From Macrolepiota albuminosa (lineage: Eukaryota > Basidiomycota > Agaricomycetes > Agaricales > Agaricaceae): a stretch of 64,000 bases of DNA. The stretch covers positions 484,258 through 548,257 of the forward strand of contig JAMWFC010000084.1 in the NCBI GenBank assembly GCA_027475525.1, written 5' to 3'. Under the pieces are notes generated by a model. That model saw only the letters and a program-made list of their open reading frames with translations. It was not told where the DNA came from and did no database searches. Shown here piece by piece: positions 46,469-57,730 of the stretch; the first letter of the stretch is position 1; each line of letters begins with the position of its first letter. Made by a program: the position numbers and the translations under genes.

Positions 46469-48531
46469 ATGGACACTGTTGACGACCAAAACCCTTTAAT
46501 CTCTTATCAACCACGCGAAGCTTGGATTCAACACAACATTACAACCGATGCCATTGCAGCAAAGTATGCTCTTTTTCTTGTGCGGGATGCATGGAATAAC
46601 AAAAAACACACAGCTTCTATGGGCAGACCTTTACACAAACTCGTCAACAGAATGCAACGTTGTCTTTCAACTTCGACGGGCACTCTGTCACCATTCTAGG
46701 TTCCACAAATGGCTCTTTCGTAGCAACCATAGATGGAGAAGTTCATCCAGGTTCCGGCACAAAGATTTCTCAGCCTGCTCAAGTTGCATCGCTGTTTGCA
46801 ATAAATACACTTGGCCTTGGAAACCACAATATCACTATCACAAACTTAGACGAGACTGCGACATTGTATGTTGACTCTGTGAGTCCTATCAGAGTCCTTT
46901 TTCCGTCTGATGAGGGAGCGATCACTTTCATTAGATTACATGGACTGCATCCCCAGCAAATAAAACTGGCACTCTAAACCGTACAGTAATTGATGATGTA
47001 CTGCCTACATTTCATTTCGAAGAAGGCGTGTGGTCTACCTCCTCCTTGTTATCTAAGAACTTCGTGAAGGATACGGGACAGTGCGCCGTATTATTTATCT
47101 TACGCTTGTAACGAACCACTGATTGTTAATGAAGCACAACGATGATAAAGGGGGCCAGTGTCGATCTGACTTTTACATCGGTTAGTCAAAGACATAGTGT
47201 AGTAAATATGAATTCCAACTCAAAGGTTTTATAGAGTACGTGTGCATCCGTCTAACACACAATATCCTTTTATGGGAAGATTTAGTCGACTCCCTCTCTT
47301 TGCTTGGATCTGTCGGACCAGATCATGGTCGTTATTCAGTTCAGCTCGACGATCAGACTCCGCAAATGTTTCAAGCCGCTCAATTGACACCGGCAGTGCA
47401 AGTCTGGATCTACTATATAAGCCACTTGGTTCCCGGAGAGCACACGCTTCACGTGGTTAACGAGGATAATGCGGTTTTTGCTATTGATGCAGTTATCTTT
47501 TCCACAATAGTGAATGTCACCACAAGGTGCGGCTTCTATTTTCCGTTGTACGGTGAGTGTTTGACTGATTGAGTGCAGTGCGACACCATTACATGTCACG
47601 ACTCTTCCGCCAAGCTCCGTAACAGTGTTATCTAATCCTAGTAGCATCCCAAATGCGGTGGGATCGTCCCGGTATGAATACAGTCGGCAAAATGTCACCA
47701 AGTTTCCTGATGATCTCTTGCGTTCAGACCATCTGCCGGTGCGATTGGCGGGGCGGTTGTTGGCAGTATAATTGCATTGTTGTTGATTATCTTGGGGCTT
47801 CTGGTCAGTGACCCCTTGTCTTTCTCAGAGAATCTGAATCAATTCTCCTAACAACGTTCATTTGTGACTAGTTTTGTCTCAGGAAGAGACTTAGCAAGGG
47901 AAGGGAGTCTGCAATCTCGTCTCATAACATGAGTCAAGCTCCGCTCTCCAGTCCAAATTGGGACAATTCAACTCCTTCCCCATCCCGCGACTACGCATAC
48001 GAGAATTCCCCACTTTATTCTGCCATAGAATCACCTGGCAACAAAATGCGAAGATTCTATCCTTATCAGGCTTCTACTGGGGATTATCCATCGTCTGAAT
48101 CTTTAGATACACAAAATATCGCTTCAACTAGTATTCGGGCAGATGATGGGTTGGTCGACCAAACTAAAGATCGGCGTTCCCTGCGTAAGGCACGTTCATA
48201 GAGCCCACCATATTATGAAATTGAGGACTGATGCCAGACATTATAGATTCAACGTTACAGGAAAAGTGCTACTGTATATGCATCGCCAAGGGAAACTACA
48301 CCCGCAAATCGAACATCATATGTAAATGGTAACACTTCCACTGGCGGAGTGCAGAGAACTGAAGCTAATGATCCACCATTCTCGGGAGATGAGGGTAGAA
48401 ACTCTATTCTCTTTAACACGATTAATGCGCCACCAACAACACGCGCAGTCACGCCAGCACCCGCATATGAAGCTGCTGTTGTGTCCTTGGCCGAAAACAG
48501 TATTCACGCCGGTGTCGACGAAAATCATTGA
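46469..48531 (+). CDS. single-pass membrane protein with duplicated ectodomain, paralogue B
   Basis: Exons: 46469-46563, 46614-46878, 46935-47080, 47159-47180 (22 nt), 47235 (1 nt), 47286-47526 (241 nt), 47579-47671, 47728-47803 (76 nt), 47872 onward. The last exon can read to TAG 48199-48201. A second open segment (about 48246-48531, ending GVDENH) looks like coding sequence of the tail after one more intron, but I could not find a junction that keeps frame, so either the short or the long C terminus is possible. Module 1 starts DDQNPLISYQPREAW, module 2 IDDVLPTFHFEEGVW. The membrane segment (AIGGAVVGSIIALLLIILGLLF) is followed by CLRKR and a Ser/Tyr/Pro-rich tail. The exon corresponding to exon 7 of the other paralogues is fused with exon 6 here. 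Confidence 0.78.
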
Positions 48532-49734
48532 ACGTGATCGTACTTCAATTCGCAGAACTGACGTCGGCATTCTGTTACTTCAGCATGGATCTGTGTGAGT
48601 AGTAGTGCATAGGTAGCGATAATTCTTTGATTTAGTGTCTTCGAACATAGAAATTACTGAGGTCGGTCATGACATCCTTCGTGGTGTAATCCGACGATTA
48701 CTACATCGATGGAGATAGATGTGTTGTACCTGTTGTGACGGAACTTAATTTGCTCCCATATCGGATCCGCCACATCGTCCTTTCCTATTAGATTATTTCT
48801 TTGTTTCCGGACTACCACGTACGTATCAAACCGTATTTACTCGCTATACGAATACAGCGAGGTCTAGTTTTGTCTAGGCGCGTTTTAGCCAAGGCTACAT
48901 GCGGTAGCGCAGATTGACTAGACTTCCGGAAGTGCACGTTAATAAAAAATGCTCTGGTATAACGTTTTGTATTTAATGTGGAACACGTCGGAATTGCACG
49001 CGACGCACCGCTTGGACGGTGGCGATTATCAGATTCTCGTTCCCTTTCAACGCTAATTTCCTCTCCCTCTGGTCCCGCTCTCTTTCCTTTTCTCGCTCGC
49101 GTTCTCTGGCACGAAAATAGTACGGGTCATTGCTGTACGGCTGTGTACCAACTACCTGTCCCATTAGAATAAAGGACGTCACTATCCTGGTGGGCAAGGC
49201 TTGGTAACCGCCGGTCATTTACATCTGATTAGGACGCCAAATGCTGACCGATTGAGTTCAATTGGCCCTCGAGCTCAGCTTTCTTGACATACATGGCTTA
49301 AAGCAACATCACTGAAACTTTCATGACAGCTGGCGCTGCCCGTGGATGACAGTGACGTGACTATCAACATTGGTCTTCCGTCATCTCCAGGACTGATATT
49401 TTGAGTGTAAAAGTAGTGAGCTTTTGAACAGAACATTGACGTTCTAATTCTTTTTTGCTAGCGGAGGCTCCTGATCTTGTCGTCCGACATACTGCTAGAT
49501 ATTCGAGGCGTTATCAGTATCTGATCTGTAAGACCACGTTATATCTGGATTCTGCCACTTATCAGTCATGTCACTACAGCCTTTCTACGACGCGAAATCA
49601 ATTATAGCAAGCATGAGAAGAAAGATGTGTTGTCCAGTGATTCGTTGATCATCTTATAAGAAAAGAAACATTTATCATTTATAAAAGAAAACTATGAGTG
49701 CCATTTCTACGCTATCAAAGTCCAATCTCCAACC
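48532..49734. other. intergenic between paralogues B and C
   Basis: No gene is seen. A short arginine/glutamate-repeat antisense ORF near 49050-49150 is low-complexity chance sequence. Confidence 0.45.
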
Positions 49735-51462
49735 ATGTCGATGATAACGGACGATGAAAGTCCACTCATATTTTATCAGCCACGGGAAGTTTGGATTCAA
49801 CACAACGCTTCAACCGACGCGGTAGCGAACAAGTCAGTCTTTCTTCCGTTGGCTTCCAATACCTTATTAACAACAGTAATACAGTTTTTATCAGAAGACA
49901 TTCACCGTCACACGACAACCAAACACTAAAGTAACTTTTACTTTCGACGGGAGTACCATCGACATCATTGGTTCCGCCAATGGCACATTTCTCGTAAACC
50001 TGGACGATACCCCTACAATATCTGGAAATGCAACTTCACACCTGGCCAAGCCCTCTTCACTATTTTCGGCCAAATCACTAAATTTAGGAATGTACCACAG
50101 CGTGACCATTACGAACCAGGGTGAGACCGTTCTGTACATTGACTATGTAGGTTTCTTGTTACGGAACCTGGGCTTCCATTACTCATAAAGGAAACGGATA
50201 GTTTTCTTGGTCCCAGTTCCCTCCAGGTAAGGCTGGTACCTTGGCCCAGTCAATAGTAGACGATGTAGATCCCTCTTTTAACTATCATGGAGCGTGGTCT
50301 ACGTCCCCTGCCAATGTTTCTGGTTTTTCTGGAGGAACTGGACAGTGAGCTATTAGTCTATTATCGGTCGACGAAGGCTGATCCTAAAAAAGTACAACGT
50401 CAGCACAAGGGACTAGTGTCGATTTTACCTTCTCATCAGTGAGTCGTTACATGCAAAGAGTGAAACAGTGGTTGAAGAAGATCAGGGTATGACGTTCACG
50501 TTTAAGTGTTCATGATTTTGTCGACTAGCTCCATTCAATCAGCGGATTCCATCAGCCTCATAGGGTCTCTTGGACCTCATCATGGGATCTTTTCAGTCCA
50601 GCTAGACGACAGCCAACCGAGCGAGTTTAATGCACGAGACTTGACACCTAGTGTCCAGGCCCTTTTATACTATACGGCCCGACTGAATGGTGGTAAACAC
50701 ACACTACGCATAATGAATATGGAAAACGCAGTCTTTTCTATTGACTCGGCTGTCCTATATGCGGTCTCGAATCTTACTAGCATGTGCGTCGCTTTCTTTT
50801 TCTCTCAGGCATGAGTTGATCCAATTCAATGATCATATCAGGACTCCATTTGTGCCGATTGCTAGCACGTCGCTGAGTGTTGCGGAGTCGTCATCTCTGT
50901 ACTGTATTTGTTTGTTGCACATATAGTTCTCTGACACCAAATGCAGTATGACAATGCCATCTTTATCAAGTTCAATCACAACATCTATCGTTCCAGATGC
51001 GTCGTCTAAGTACACATTTTTTGGTGAATGTATTAACCACCACTTATGAGCATTCAGGCTATCTGTGGGTGCAATTGCTGGTGTTGCTGTCGCTAGTGTG
51101 ATTGCGGTATTGCTGATTGTACTTGGGCTTTTGGTACGTGTTGTAACCTTTTTCAAAGCATCTATACTAAAAGAGGGATGACTCAGATCTGGCTGAGGAA
51201 AAGGTCGGACCATAGAGTAATCCAACCTGGCATTGTACTTGAGAATGGGACCTTTGTACCATCACATCCTCTATCTTTGCCTCGCATCTACCCTTTCAGT
51301 CCTCCTGCTGACTCACTGGAGAACAATTTATGTATCACTAATCTCTCTCCAGACTTCCCTGCACCACACTCCAATTCGCCAGCCCCGGAATATACGCCAG
51401 TTGAGGATTCATCCCAAACGGGAGGGTGGTATCAGAGACAGACTAGCCGTTCCACTTCCTGA
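49735..51462 (+). CDS. single-pass membrane protein with duplicated ectodomain, paralogue C
   Basis: Exons: 49735-49832, 49885-50146, 50202-50344, 50417-50438 (22 nt), 50486 (1 nt), 50543-50783 (241 nt), 50842-50898, 50947-51009, 51058-51133 (76 nt), 51187-51462. The sum is 1239 nt, giving 412 residues with no internal stop. Module 1: TDDESPLIFYQPREVW, FTFDGSTIDIIGSANG. Module 2: VDDVDPSFNYHGAWS, then VDFTFSS joined to ADSISLIGSLGPHHG only if the one-base exon is included. A Ser/Thr-rich stalk precedes the membrane segment (VGAIAGVAVASVIAVLLIVLGLL) and IWLRKR; the tail is Pro-rich. It lies head-to-tail with paralogue B about 1.2 kb upstream, indicating tandem duplication. N-glycosylation-like NAS and NVS sites fit an extracellular module. 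Confidence 0.83.
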
Positions 51463-52153
51463 AAAATCCCAATGTATGTAGGATTTGCGACATAACATAG
51501 TCTTTGTGTAATCTCAGTGAATCATTGTTGTTAGAATTCACTCGAGAGAATTTGATTAAGAAGGGTAATAGATAGAGTACTTGTCATGACAATTCACAAT
51601 AAATCTCTAGAGCGGCCTGTCCTCAGAAATGTGAGTTTTCAATCATCGAACATGTAATTATGGGCTGCTACCAAGCATGACATGTCCAAGACATAATAAC
51701 TTGTATAGTGAAAACAAGTTCTTTTATTCGAGAGGTATGTATATTTTGAGACGTCAGTATGTTATGTAGAGTACTTTGAATAATCAAATCATACCTGGAG
51801 TTTGAACAACAAAAGTAGATTGATCTTCAGGTAATATAGTTTTAGATAATCTAGTTTCAATGGGTGCAAGGAATGATATTCTTTGTAAAAACAATGTAAA
51901 AACATGGTAAAAAATAATCCATAGCACAATTCGGAAAGGAGGCACGGGATGAACGTGACTTAGGCGTCACCAGAATCGGTCGATTAACATGTTGGGACGC
52001 CACAGATGTGACGATGTGAAGAGTGTTTTAGAACCCTAACAGACAAATCCCTCAGTCCAGTGTAAGTGACTGTATTTTCTTTCATACCTAACAGACAAAT
52101 CTACGTACAGATATTAGTATCATGTCTAAAGAAAAAAAATATTCTTGAGCTCA

Positions 52154-52182
52154 CCCCTCAGTCCAGTGTAAGTGACTGAGGG
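52154..52182. repeat. CCCTCAGTC..GACTGAGGG palindrome
   Basis: Arms CCCCTCAGTC and GACTGAGGG enclose a spacer of about 11 bases. This is the clearest member of the dispersed palindrome family. Confidence 0.8.
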
Positions 52183-52699
52183 TATAGTCGACGTGTATGT
52201 AGCTATATATTAGATGATCGTAGCGGCGCACACATGCGCCATCCCCGACTCATGAAGTACAGAGGTTTTAGAAATTCTTGTCTCACATGCATGTGCAATT
52301 TGAGGATATTAGAAATAAGAAAAAATTGTAGAATATTCAAAAAATTCATTTATGCAGAATTACAGTCCATATAGGCCTCTAATACACTCATTTGATCCAT
52401 AAAATACGATTCTCTCCCTACACTGTCACTCTCCAACTTCAATAGTTGATGATTTTGACACCTTCCAACTCATGGACATGGACACAATTTAAGGAGACCA
52501 CTACAGGATTTCAAGCACAAAAATGGGTGCTTTTCAGCCTGGAGAACAATGTCCTATTATGAAAAGGCAAGAAATAAAAGCTGAGAGTGACATAGACCTA
52601 TTACTTTGTGGTCAGTCCTATTCCCATGGGAGGCAGGCAAGTCAGCAGTGAAAAACAGAAGACTGAAGTTGTTAGTGGGTCTGAATCTGACAGCACTTA

Positions 52700-53333
52700 G
52701 TCAGTTTCTGCTTAAAAATGGCTGAAGAAGAAGCAGAGGCACCATGACATACTAGAAAAATCCAGTGCAAAGAAACCAGATGTCAAGGACCAACTTCCAA
52801 TCACCCCAAAAATCTCTGATGCAGCACAAAACATACTTGGCACAGTAGCAGCATTTCTCAATGATAGTAGGTCTGTTTCTGAAGATGGAGAGGTTGCTGT
52901 GACTCCTAAGAGAGGTCCTAGACAGCCATGAGGCTCTTATATAGCAAAGGCTAAAATTTTCATTCCAGTTATAGAAACTGTACAATGTTTGGATATGTCA
53001 GTCTATGTCAACTTTGAAGTGCTGCCTAAGTTGATTCAAGATCATACACACAAGGGGGACAAATTGGAACCTCAAAAACTGAAGCAGTATGGCCTATTTA
53101 CACTAACATTGAACATGTCATGGAATTGTTTCTTGGCAGAGATATCTAATATTGTTGATGTTCCACTTGAGAATCTAGATATTAATGAAATGACATGGTG
53201 CTTTCAAAAGATGGCACAGCTAATGCTTACTAGTCTAAGTGGCTATAACACTATGATTCAACAAATTTTTGCACTCAAAAATCTATTGACAGCTATTATT
53301 ATTCTCTCCTTCTCAGCTCTGAAGCAGGTCTGA
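52700..53333 (+). pseudogene. degraded ORF, probably transposon-derived
   Basis: One plus frame reads through with few stops: LPITPKISDAAQNILGT, RGPRQP-stop-GSYIAKAKIFIPVIETVQ, then 52989-53333 (VYVNFEVLPKLIQDHTH...). The near-continuous frame in a CpG-poor block suggests an old coding sequence with C-to-T stops. No family is recognised. Confidence 0.4.
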
Positions 53334-53913
53334 AAAAATATACTAAAGTGCCAGCAAAAGAGTGATAAAGAATTGGAAGACCTTCAGATCAAAGAAAATA
53401 CAAAGTGGAAAAAGAAAATAAGTTGATTTCTACAAATAGAAGCAAATATTCATACAAGTTTGATAGCTGGCTCTAGATGAACAACTCACTCTAATTGTCC
53501 ATGAACTTGAAGACTGATATCCACCTAGATATTGTGAAGATCATCTGGAGATTGCATGCTTCCATTATTGTTCAAAAGGTTGGCATTTCCATCTTGACCA
53601 GAATCACACCAAAGTTTGAGCAAATGCAATTGTAAGTTACACTCATTTATAACTGGTCAATCACCAACTGTTGTCTCTTCCAAGCTTCAAAAAGTTACGG
53701 ACTATACAAAATCAATAGGGATGGGCCGCTGCAGTGCACGGCAATACCGAGGTCTACAGTAGAGTTTTGTCAATGACTGTTTATAAAATTGAATAGTCAA
53801 AAAGAGACCAATAACACAATTACTGAAGCAGAGAAAGAAATTTTAGCTACTATTTATATGAAACTTGAGCTCAAATTTAAATGAGTTGAGCTTTTGTGTA
53901 ACCATGTATGAGT

Positions 53914-54068
53914 TGAGTTCAGTTCTTTAGTGTTCCAAGTGTGTATGACCCAATTCTATAGCAAGAATGGCAACTACACAAGCGTAGGGACTGGTAAAGG
54001 ATAAAGACTAAAGAGTTACTATAACAAGTGTGACCAAATCATAGGCTGTGACAGCCTACTCTGTTACA
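53914..54068. repeat. 155-bp direct repeat, left copy (LTR-like)
   Basis: It begins TGAGTTCAGTTC, ends CTGTTACA and pairs with 55781-55935. The ends TG..CA suggest a small LTR or TRIM-like element around 1.7 kb of non-coding sequence, but no target duplication was found. Confidence 0.65.
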
Positions 54069-54478
54069 TACCCTCCTTTGAGATTAGATACCAATCTGAA
54101 AGAAGAAAAAAAAATTTCCTACAGTGGTGCTCACTCCAGTAATGTACTCCTTCATTGCTAAGGCTCCTTCATCATCCATTGTGTCTGCTCACCTAGTCAG
54201 GTTGTCCTCCACTCCATATAGTCATTCCATCCTCCCCTCCCATGCACCCCTTCAAATTTTGTGCTGGGATCCACCTTTCCCTCCCCTCTCCAAGAGAAAA
54301 CTCTTGGATAGATCAAAGTTGACACTAATAGCATCAACAGGGTGGGCAGAGCACATTGGCTCTGTAAAACATCATAAAAAAGGGTGGAAAGAGTAGGAGA
54401 ACAGAGTCTTGATGCTCATATGCAAATATGGAATACATCCATATTCACCATTATCTCCAGCCTCTAGACACTCTAGCA

Positions 54479-54632
54479 GGTTGCACACAGTCAATTATGA
54501 GCTAGTAGGGCAAGCACAAGAAGGAAGAGATGCTGAGGAGATATGAATGGGGTTGGGTTGCACACAGTCAATTATAAGCTAGTAGGACAAGCACAAGAAG
54601 GAAGAGATGCTGAGGAGATATGAATGGGGTTG
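54479..54632. repeat. 77-bp tandem duplication
   Basis: Copies 54479-54555 and 54556-54632 begin GGTTGCACACAG and differ at two sites, both G/A. Confidence 0.93.
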
Positions 54633-55452
54633 GGTGGAAGTAATTATATCATAGTTGATCGAACAGACAAAAGTCCACTCCTTTGGATTACCTCAAAGGC
54701 CTCCTCAGAATAACATCAAAGGTGTGAGGCATGTATAAAACAAAATAGAGCTGATGAACGGTGTCAAAGAATGACATGGTGAAGATGGATAGAGGTCAGA
54801 TCCATCAGGAAATTAAGTATAAAGTTGAATCAATTATGTGAACTGTGCAGATGCACATAGAAAAGGTGCCAAGCTAGACACCACAGCAAATCCTGGGACA
54901 ATAACTGAGAGATGGACTGGATGGTTGATAAGAGCAGGAAGTGACCATAAATGCGTCACAGAAATGGTCTAGAAAAATCCTGAGACAGAGGTTCCCCATG
55001 AGAATAAGGGGGAAGGAAGTAATGGACAAAGATGATGACATCGAGCAAGAACTGTGGACTGAAATAGTATAAACTTAGATACTGTTGGAAAGGGCATGTT
55101 GAGGCACATCTAATGCCATAGGAATTGAGCCAAACAGTTCCACAGATTGCAAGATATCTGCAAAATAATAAAAATACCACAACTAACAACTTTGAGCTAG
55201 CACCATGGTCTGGATTGGGTCAACCATGGGGCTGTTGGAAGGAGTAAAGCAATGTGCTTCCAATGGCACTAGAATCAAGAGAATTGGTGCAGTGGATTGT
55301 GAGATATAGGCAATTTTGTAAAATATTGAAAATCCAGAGATGGAGAAGGAGGGAGTGAAAGTTGAGGGCCATCCAGGTATCAAAAGGATCCTGGACATGA
55401 GGAGATCACAATGGTAAAGGAGATGGGGCAAACTGTGGCCTTGCTCCCAAGA

Positions 55453-55606
55453 TATGATGCAATCTTCATGCCAGCTCATTATCTCTCACCCACAAACACC
55501 TCCAACTCTTATCCACACCTCTCCTAATATATGATGCAATCTTCATGCCAGCTCATTATCTCTCATCCACAAACACCTCCAACTCTTATCCACACCTCTC
55601 CTAATT
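55453..55606. repeat. 77-bp tandem duplication
   Basis: Copies 55453-55529 and 55530-55606 begin TATGATGCAATC, with one visible difference. Confidence 0.93.
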
Positions 55607-55780
55607 CTGCAACTAAGAAGGAACACTGATAGAAGGTTCAAAGCATCCCAAAAGTCCAGCAAAGACTCCAGAAGTCAAAAGATAAGCAGTGTTGTAGCCA
55701 AGTCTCTGCTATAGTCCAATGATAGTGTGTGACAAAGCCACTGGAGCTGGATATGCAAAAAAGTGTAACAATTTACAGGT

Positions 55781-55935
55781 TGAGTTCAGTTCCTTAGTGT
55801 CCCAAGTGCGTATGACCCAATTCTATAGCAAGAATGGTGACTACACAAGCGCAGGGACTAGCAAAAAATAAAGACTAAAGAGTTACTATAACAAGTGTGA
55901 CCAAATTATAGGCTGTGACAGCCTACTCTGTTACA
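55781..55935. repeat. 155-bp direct repeat, right copy (LTR-like)
   Basis: Partner of 53914-54068, with roughly a dozen mismatches, mostly transitions. Confidence 0.65.
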
Positions 55936-56068
55936 TTTTGAGTGAGTTTGTGTAGTGGAATGTCTTCCAACAATTTGAAGAGAGAGGTTTTTCAATGATT
56001 GAGGAAGTTGATTCATATACATTAGTGTTTATCAACATAAATCTAAGAATTGGATAGCATGATATGTG

Positions 56069-56205
56069 TAAGGGCAACTTCTGGAGGCTGTGGCTCAGTC
56101 CCACAGCTGGCAGAGGGAGATCCAAAGTGTATTAGAGTATATACTGACAATATCATAATAACTACTCACCTGGCAGAGGGAGATCAAAAGAGAACAAGTC
56201 TAGGA
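56069..56205 (+). repeat. dispersed repeat, copy 2
   Basis: Related to 23683-23815. It shares ACTTCTGGA, GGCAGAGGGAGATC and intervening sequence. Confidence 0.6.
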
Positions 56206-57171
56206 ATTCCCTATGCCAGGTTGGATGCTTCTGGGGCCTCTGAAGCATGGAAAACAACTATACAGTACAACAAAATCTTAAAAACTCTAAAATTGCCTAA
56301 ATAAACAGCTGTATAAACAAGGAGGAAAACTCTGGACTTTGAAAGTCAGAAAGGCAAACTCTGGCTTATATAAGCAGTCTGAAAGTGGTGCTGAAAAGTC
56401 CACACTTGTCTGAATGATAGCTAAGGAACCAGAGCATCTCAAAGGCTGAGAGTAGTACTAACAAATAGTGTTAAGAGAATAGAAACAGCAAAATGAGAGA
56501 ATGATAGAAGAAATAAGGAAATAAATAAAAGGAGAGTGAAGGAATAGGGAGTGAAAGAAGGAAGAAATGAGGAGTCCCCTGACAATATGTATTGATAAGT
56601 GGACAAATAAAATATAGAGACTTAACTTCAAAGCCTTCAATTTTTATTATTGTCTCTATAGGCATAGAAGATATTGACATCAATATGACTTCTATACAGA
56701 AACAGATGTATCTCTCTGCAATTGTGGCTTTATATTTATACTTGTAAACAGAAATAGTTTGAGTACTACAACAAACTATGCTAAAAGTGAGAAATGAATA
56801 TGCTTCTTGTAGGTATTTTTTGGTGCTATATAAGCACAAGATATAATTTATATCTAAGATAATTAATTAAAGTTTTCAGTTTTTAATAGCTCTCTAATTA
56901 TTTATTTCAATATATTAAATGTATTAGTTAATGTAGATAAGAGACTAAAATCATAACAGTTGACTCTTTAAATATGCATAAATAAAAGGAGTTATAGTTT
57001 GACAACTCTCATGTACAATTTTTATTCAATGACACTTAGCATCATAGCAGATTGACAACTAGGTATAAAATGCTAAAAGAAAGCAAATTTATAAACTCAA
57101 TCAATATATCAAAATGCAAAACAGATTGATCAAACAATAAACTATTACAGAAGCAATAGCTTATATAAACT

Positions 57172-57325
57172 ACTGCTGGAGCATCAGCTTACATAAACCA
57201 TTGCTGGAGCAACAGCTTACATAAACTATTGATGGAGTATCAGCTTATACTGCTGGAGCATCAGCTTACATAAACCATTGCTGGAGCAACAGCTTACATA
57301 AACTATTGATGGAGTATCAGCTTAT
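57172..57325. repeat. 77-bp exact tandem duplication
   Basis: Copies 57172-57248 and 57249-57325 begin ACTGCTGGAGCATCAG. Each itself contains shorter CTTACATAAAC units. Confidence 0.93.
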
Positions 57326-57333
57326 ATAAACTA

Positions 57334-57442
57334 CGAGCTACAATTCGTGCCTTCGGCACGAATTTCGTAGCTCGTTGGGGGCTTCGCCCCCAAACCCCCC
57401 CCAACTAAGCCTCCACCCTAACCTCACTTCGTTCGGTTAGGG
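57334..57442. repeat. cluster of GC-rich hairpins in AT-rich DNA
   Basis: Three consecutive hairpins: 57334-57374 (CGAGCTAC..GTAGCTCG, TTCG loop), 57375-57393 (TTGGGGG CTTC GCCCCCAA type) and 57416-57442 (CCCTAAC..GTTAGGG). They resemble GC-cluster or double-hairpin elements known from fungal organelle genomes. Confidence 0.75.
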
Positions 57443-57548
57443 CTCCAAGTATGTATAGAAAACTCAGTGCTCCCCCCCCAACTAAGCCTCCACCCTAACC
57501 TCACTTCGTTCGGTTAGGGCTCCAAGTATGTATAGAAAACTCAGTGCT
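57395..57548. repeat. 77-bp exact tandem duplication
   Basis: Copies 57395-57471 and 57472-57548 start with a C8 run followed by AACTAAGCCTCC. Confidence 0.93.
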
Positions 57549-57730
57549 TATTCCCGGCCTCAACCTCACTTCGTTCGGTTAAGGCCTCCGCATTTCACAA
57601 CTCAGTGCTTATTCCCGGCCTCAACCTCACTTGGCCTCAACCTCACTTCGTTCGGTTAAGGCCTCCGCATTTCACAACTCAGTGCTTATTCCCGGCCTCA
57701 ACCTCACTTTGTTCGGTTGAGGCCTCCACA
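57546..57730. repeat. 61-bp minisatellite with internal hairpin
   Basis: Units start GCTTATTCCCGGCC (57546, 57607, 57684) and include the palindromic AACCTCACTTCGTTCGGTT core. The middle unit carries an extra 16 bp, making it 77 bp. Confidence 0.8.

Larger units (their letters stand above)
51463..53913. other. AT-rich, CpG-poor block with a gene relic
   Basis: CCTCAGTC palindromes occur at 52049-52072 and 52154-52182. A degraded ORF lies at 52700-53333. Nothing intact was found. Confidence 0.45.
54069..55780. other. interior of the 155-bp repeat pair, non-coding
   Basis: No coding domain was found. It contains two 77-bp tandem duplications. Confidence 0.5.

Noticed and set aside
47527..47578. 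Reading paralogue B straight through introns as short separate ORFs
   Set aside because: Comparison of the three paralogues gives consistent exon borders with matching lengths, so the stops in introns are not real gene ends.
50439..50542. Single 104-nt intron between the 22-nt exon and the 241-nt exon of paralogue C
   Set aside because: It would shift the frame and destroy module 2, and the same would hold for both other paralogues; two introns with one base between them solve all three.
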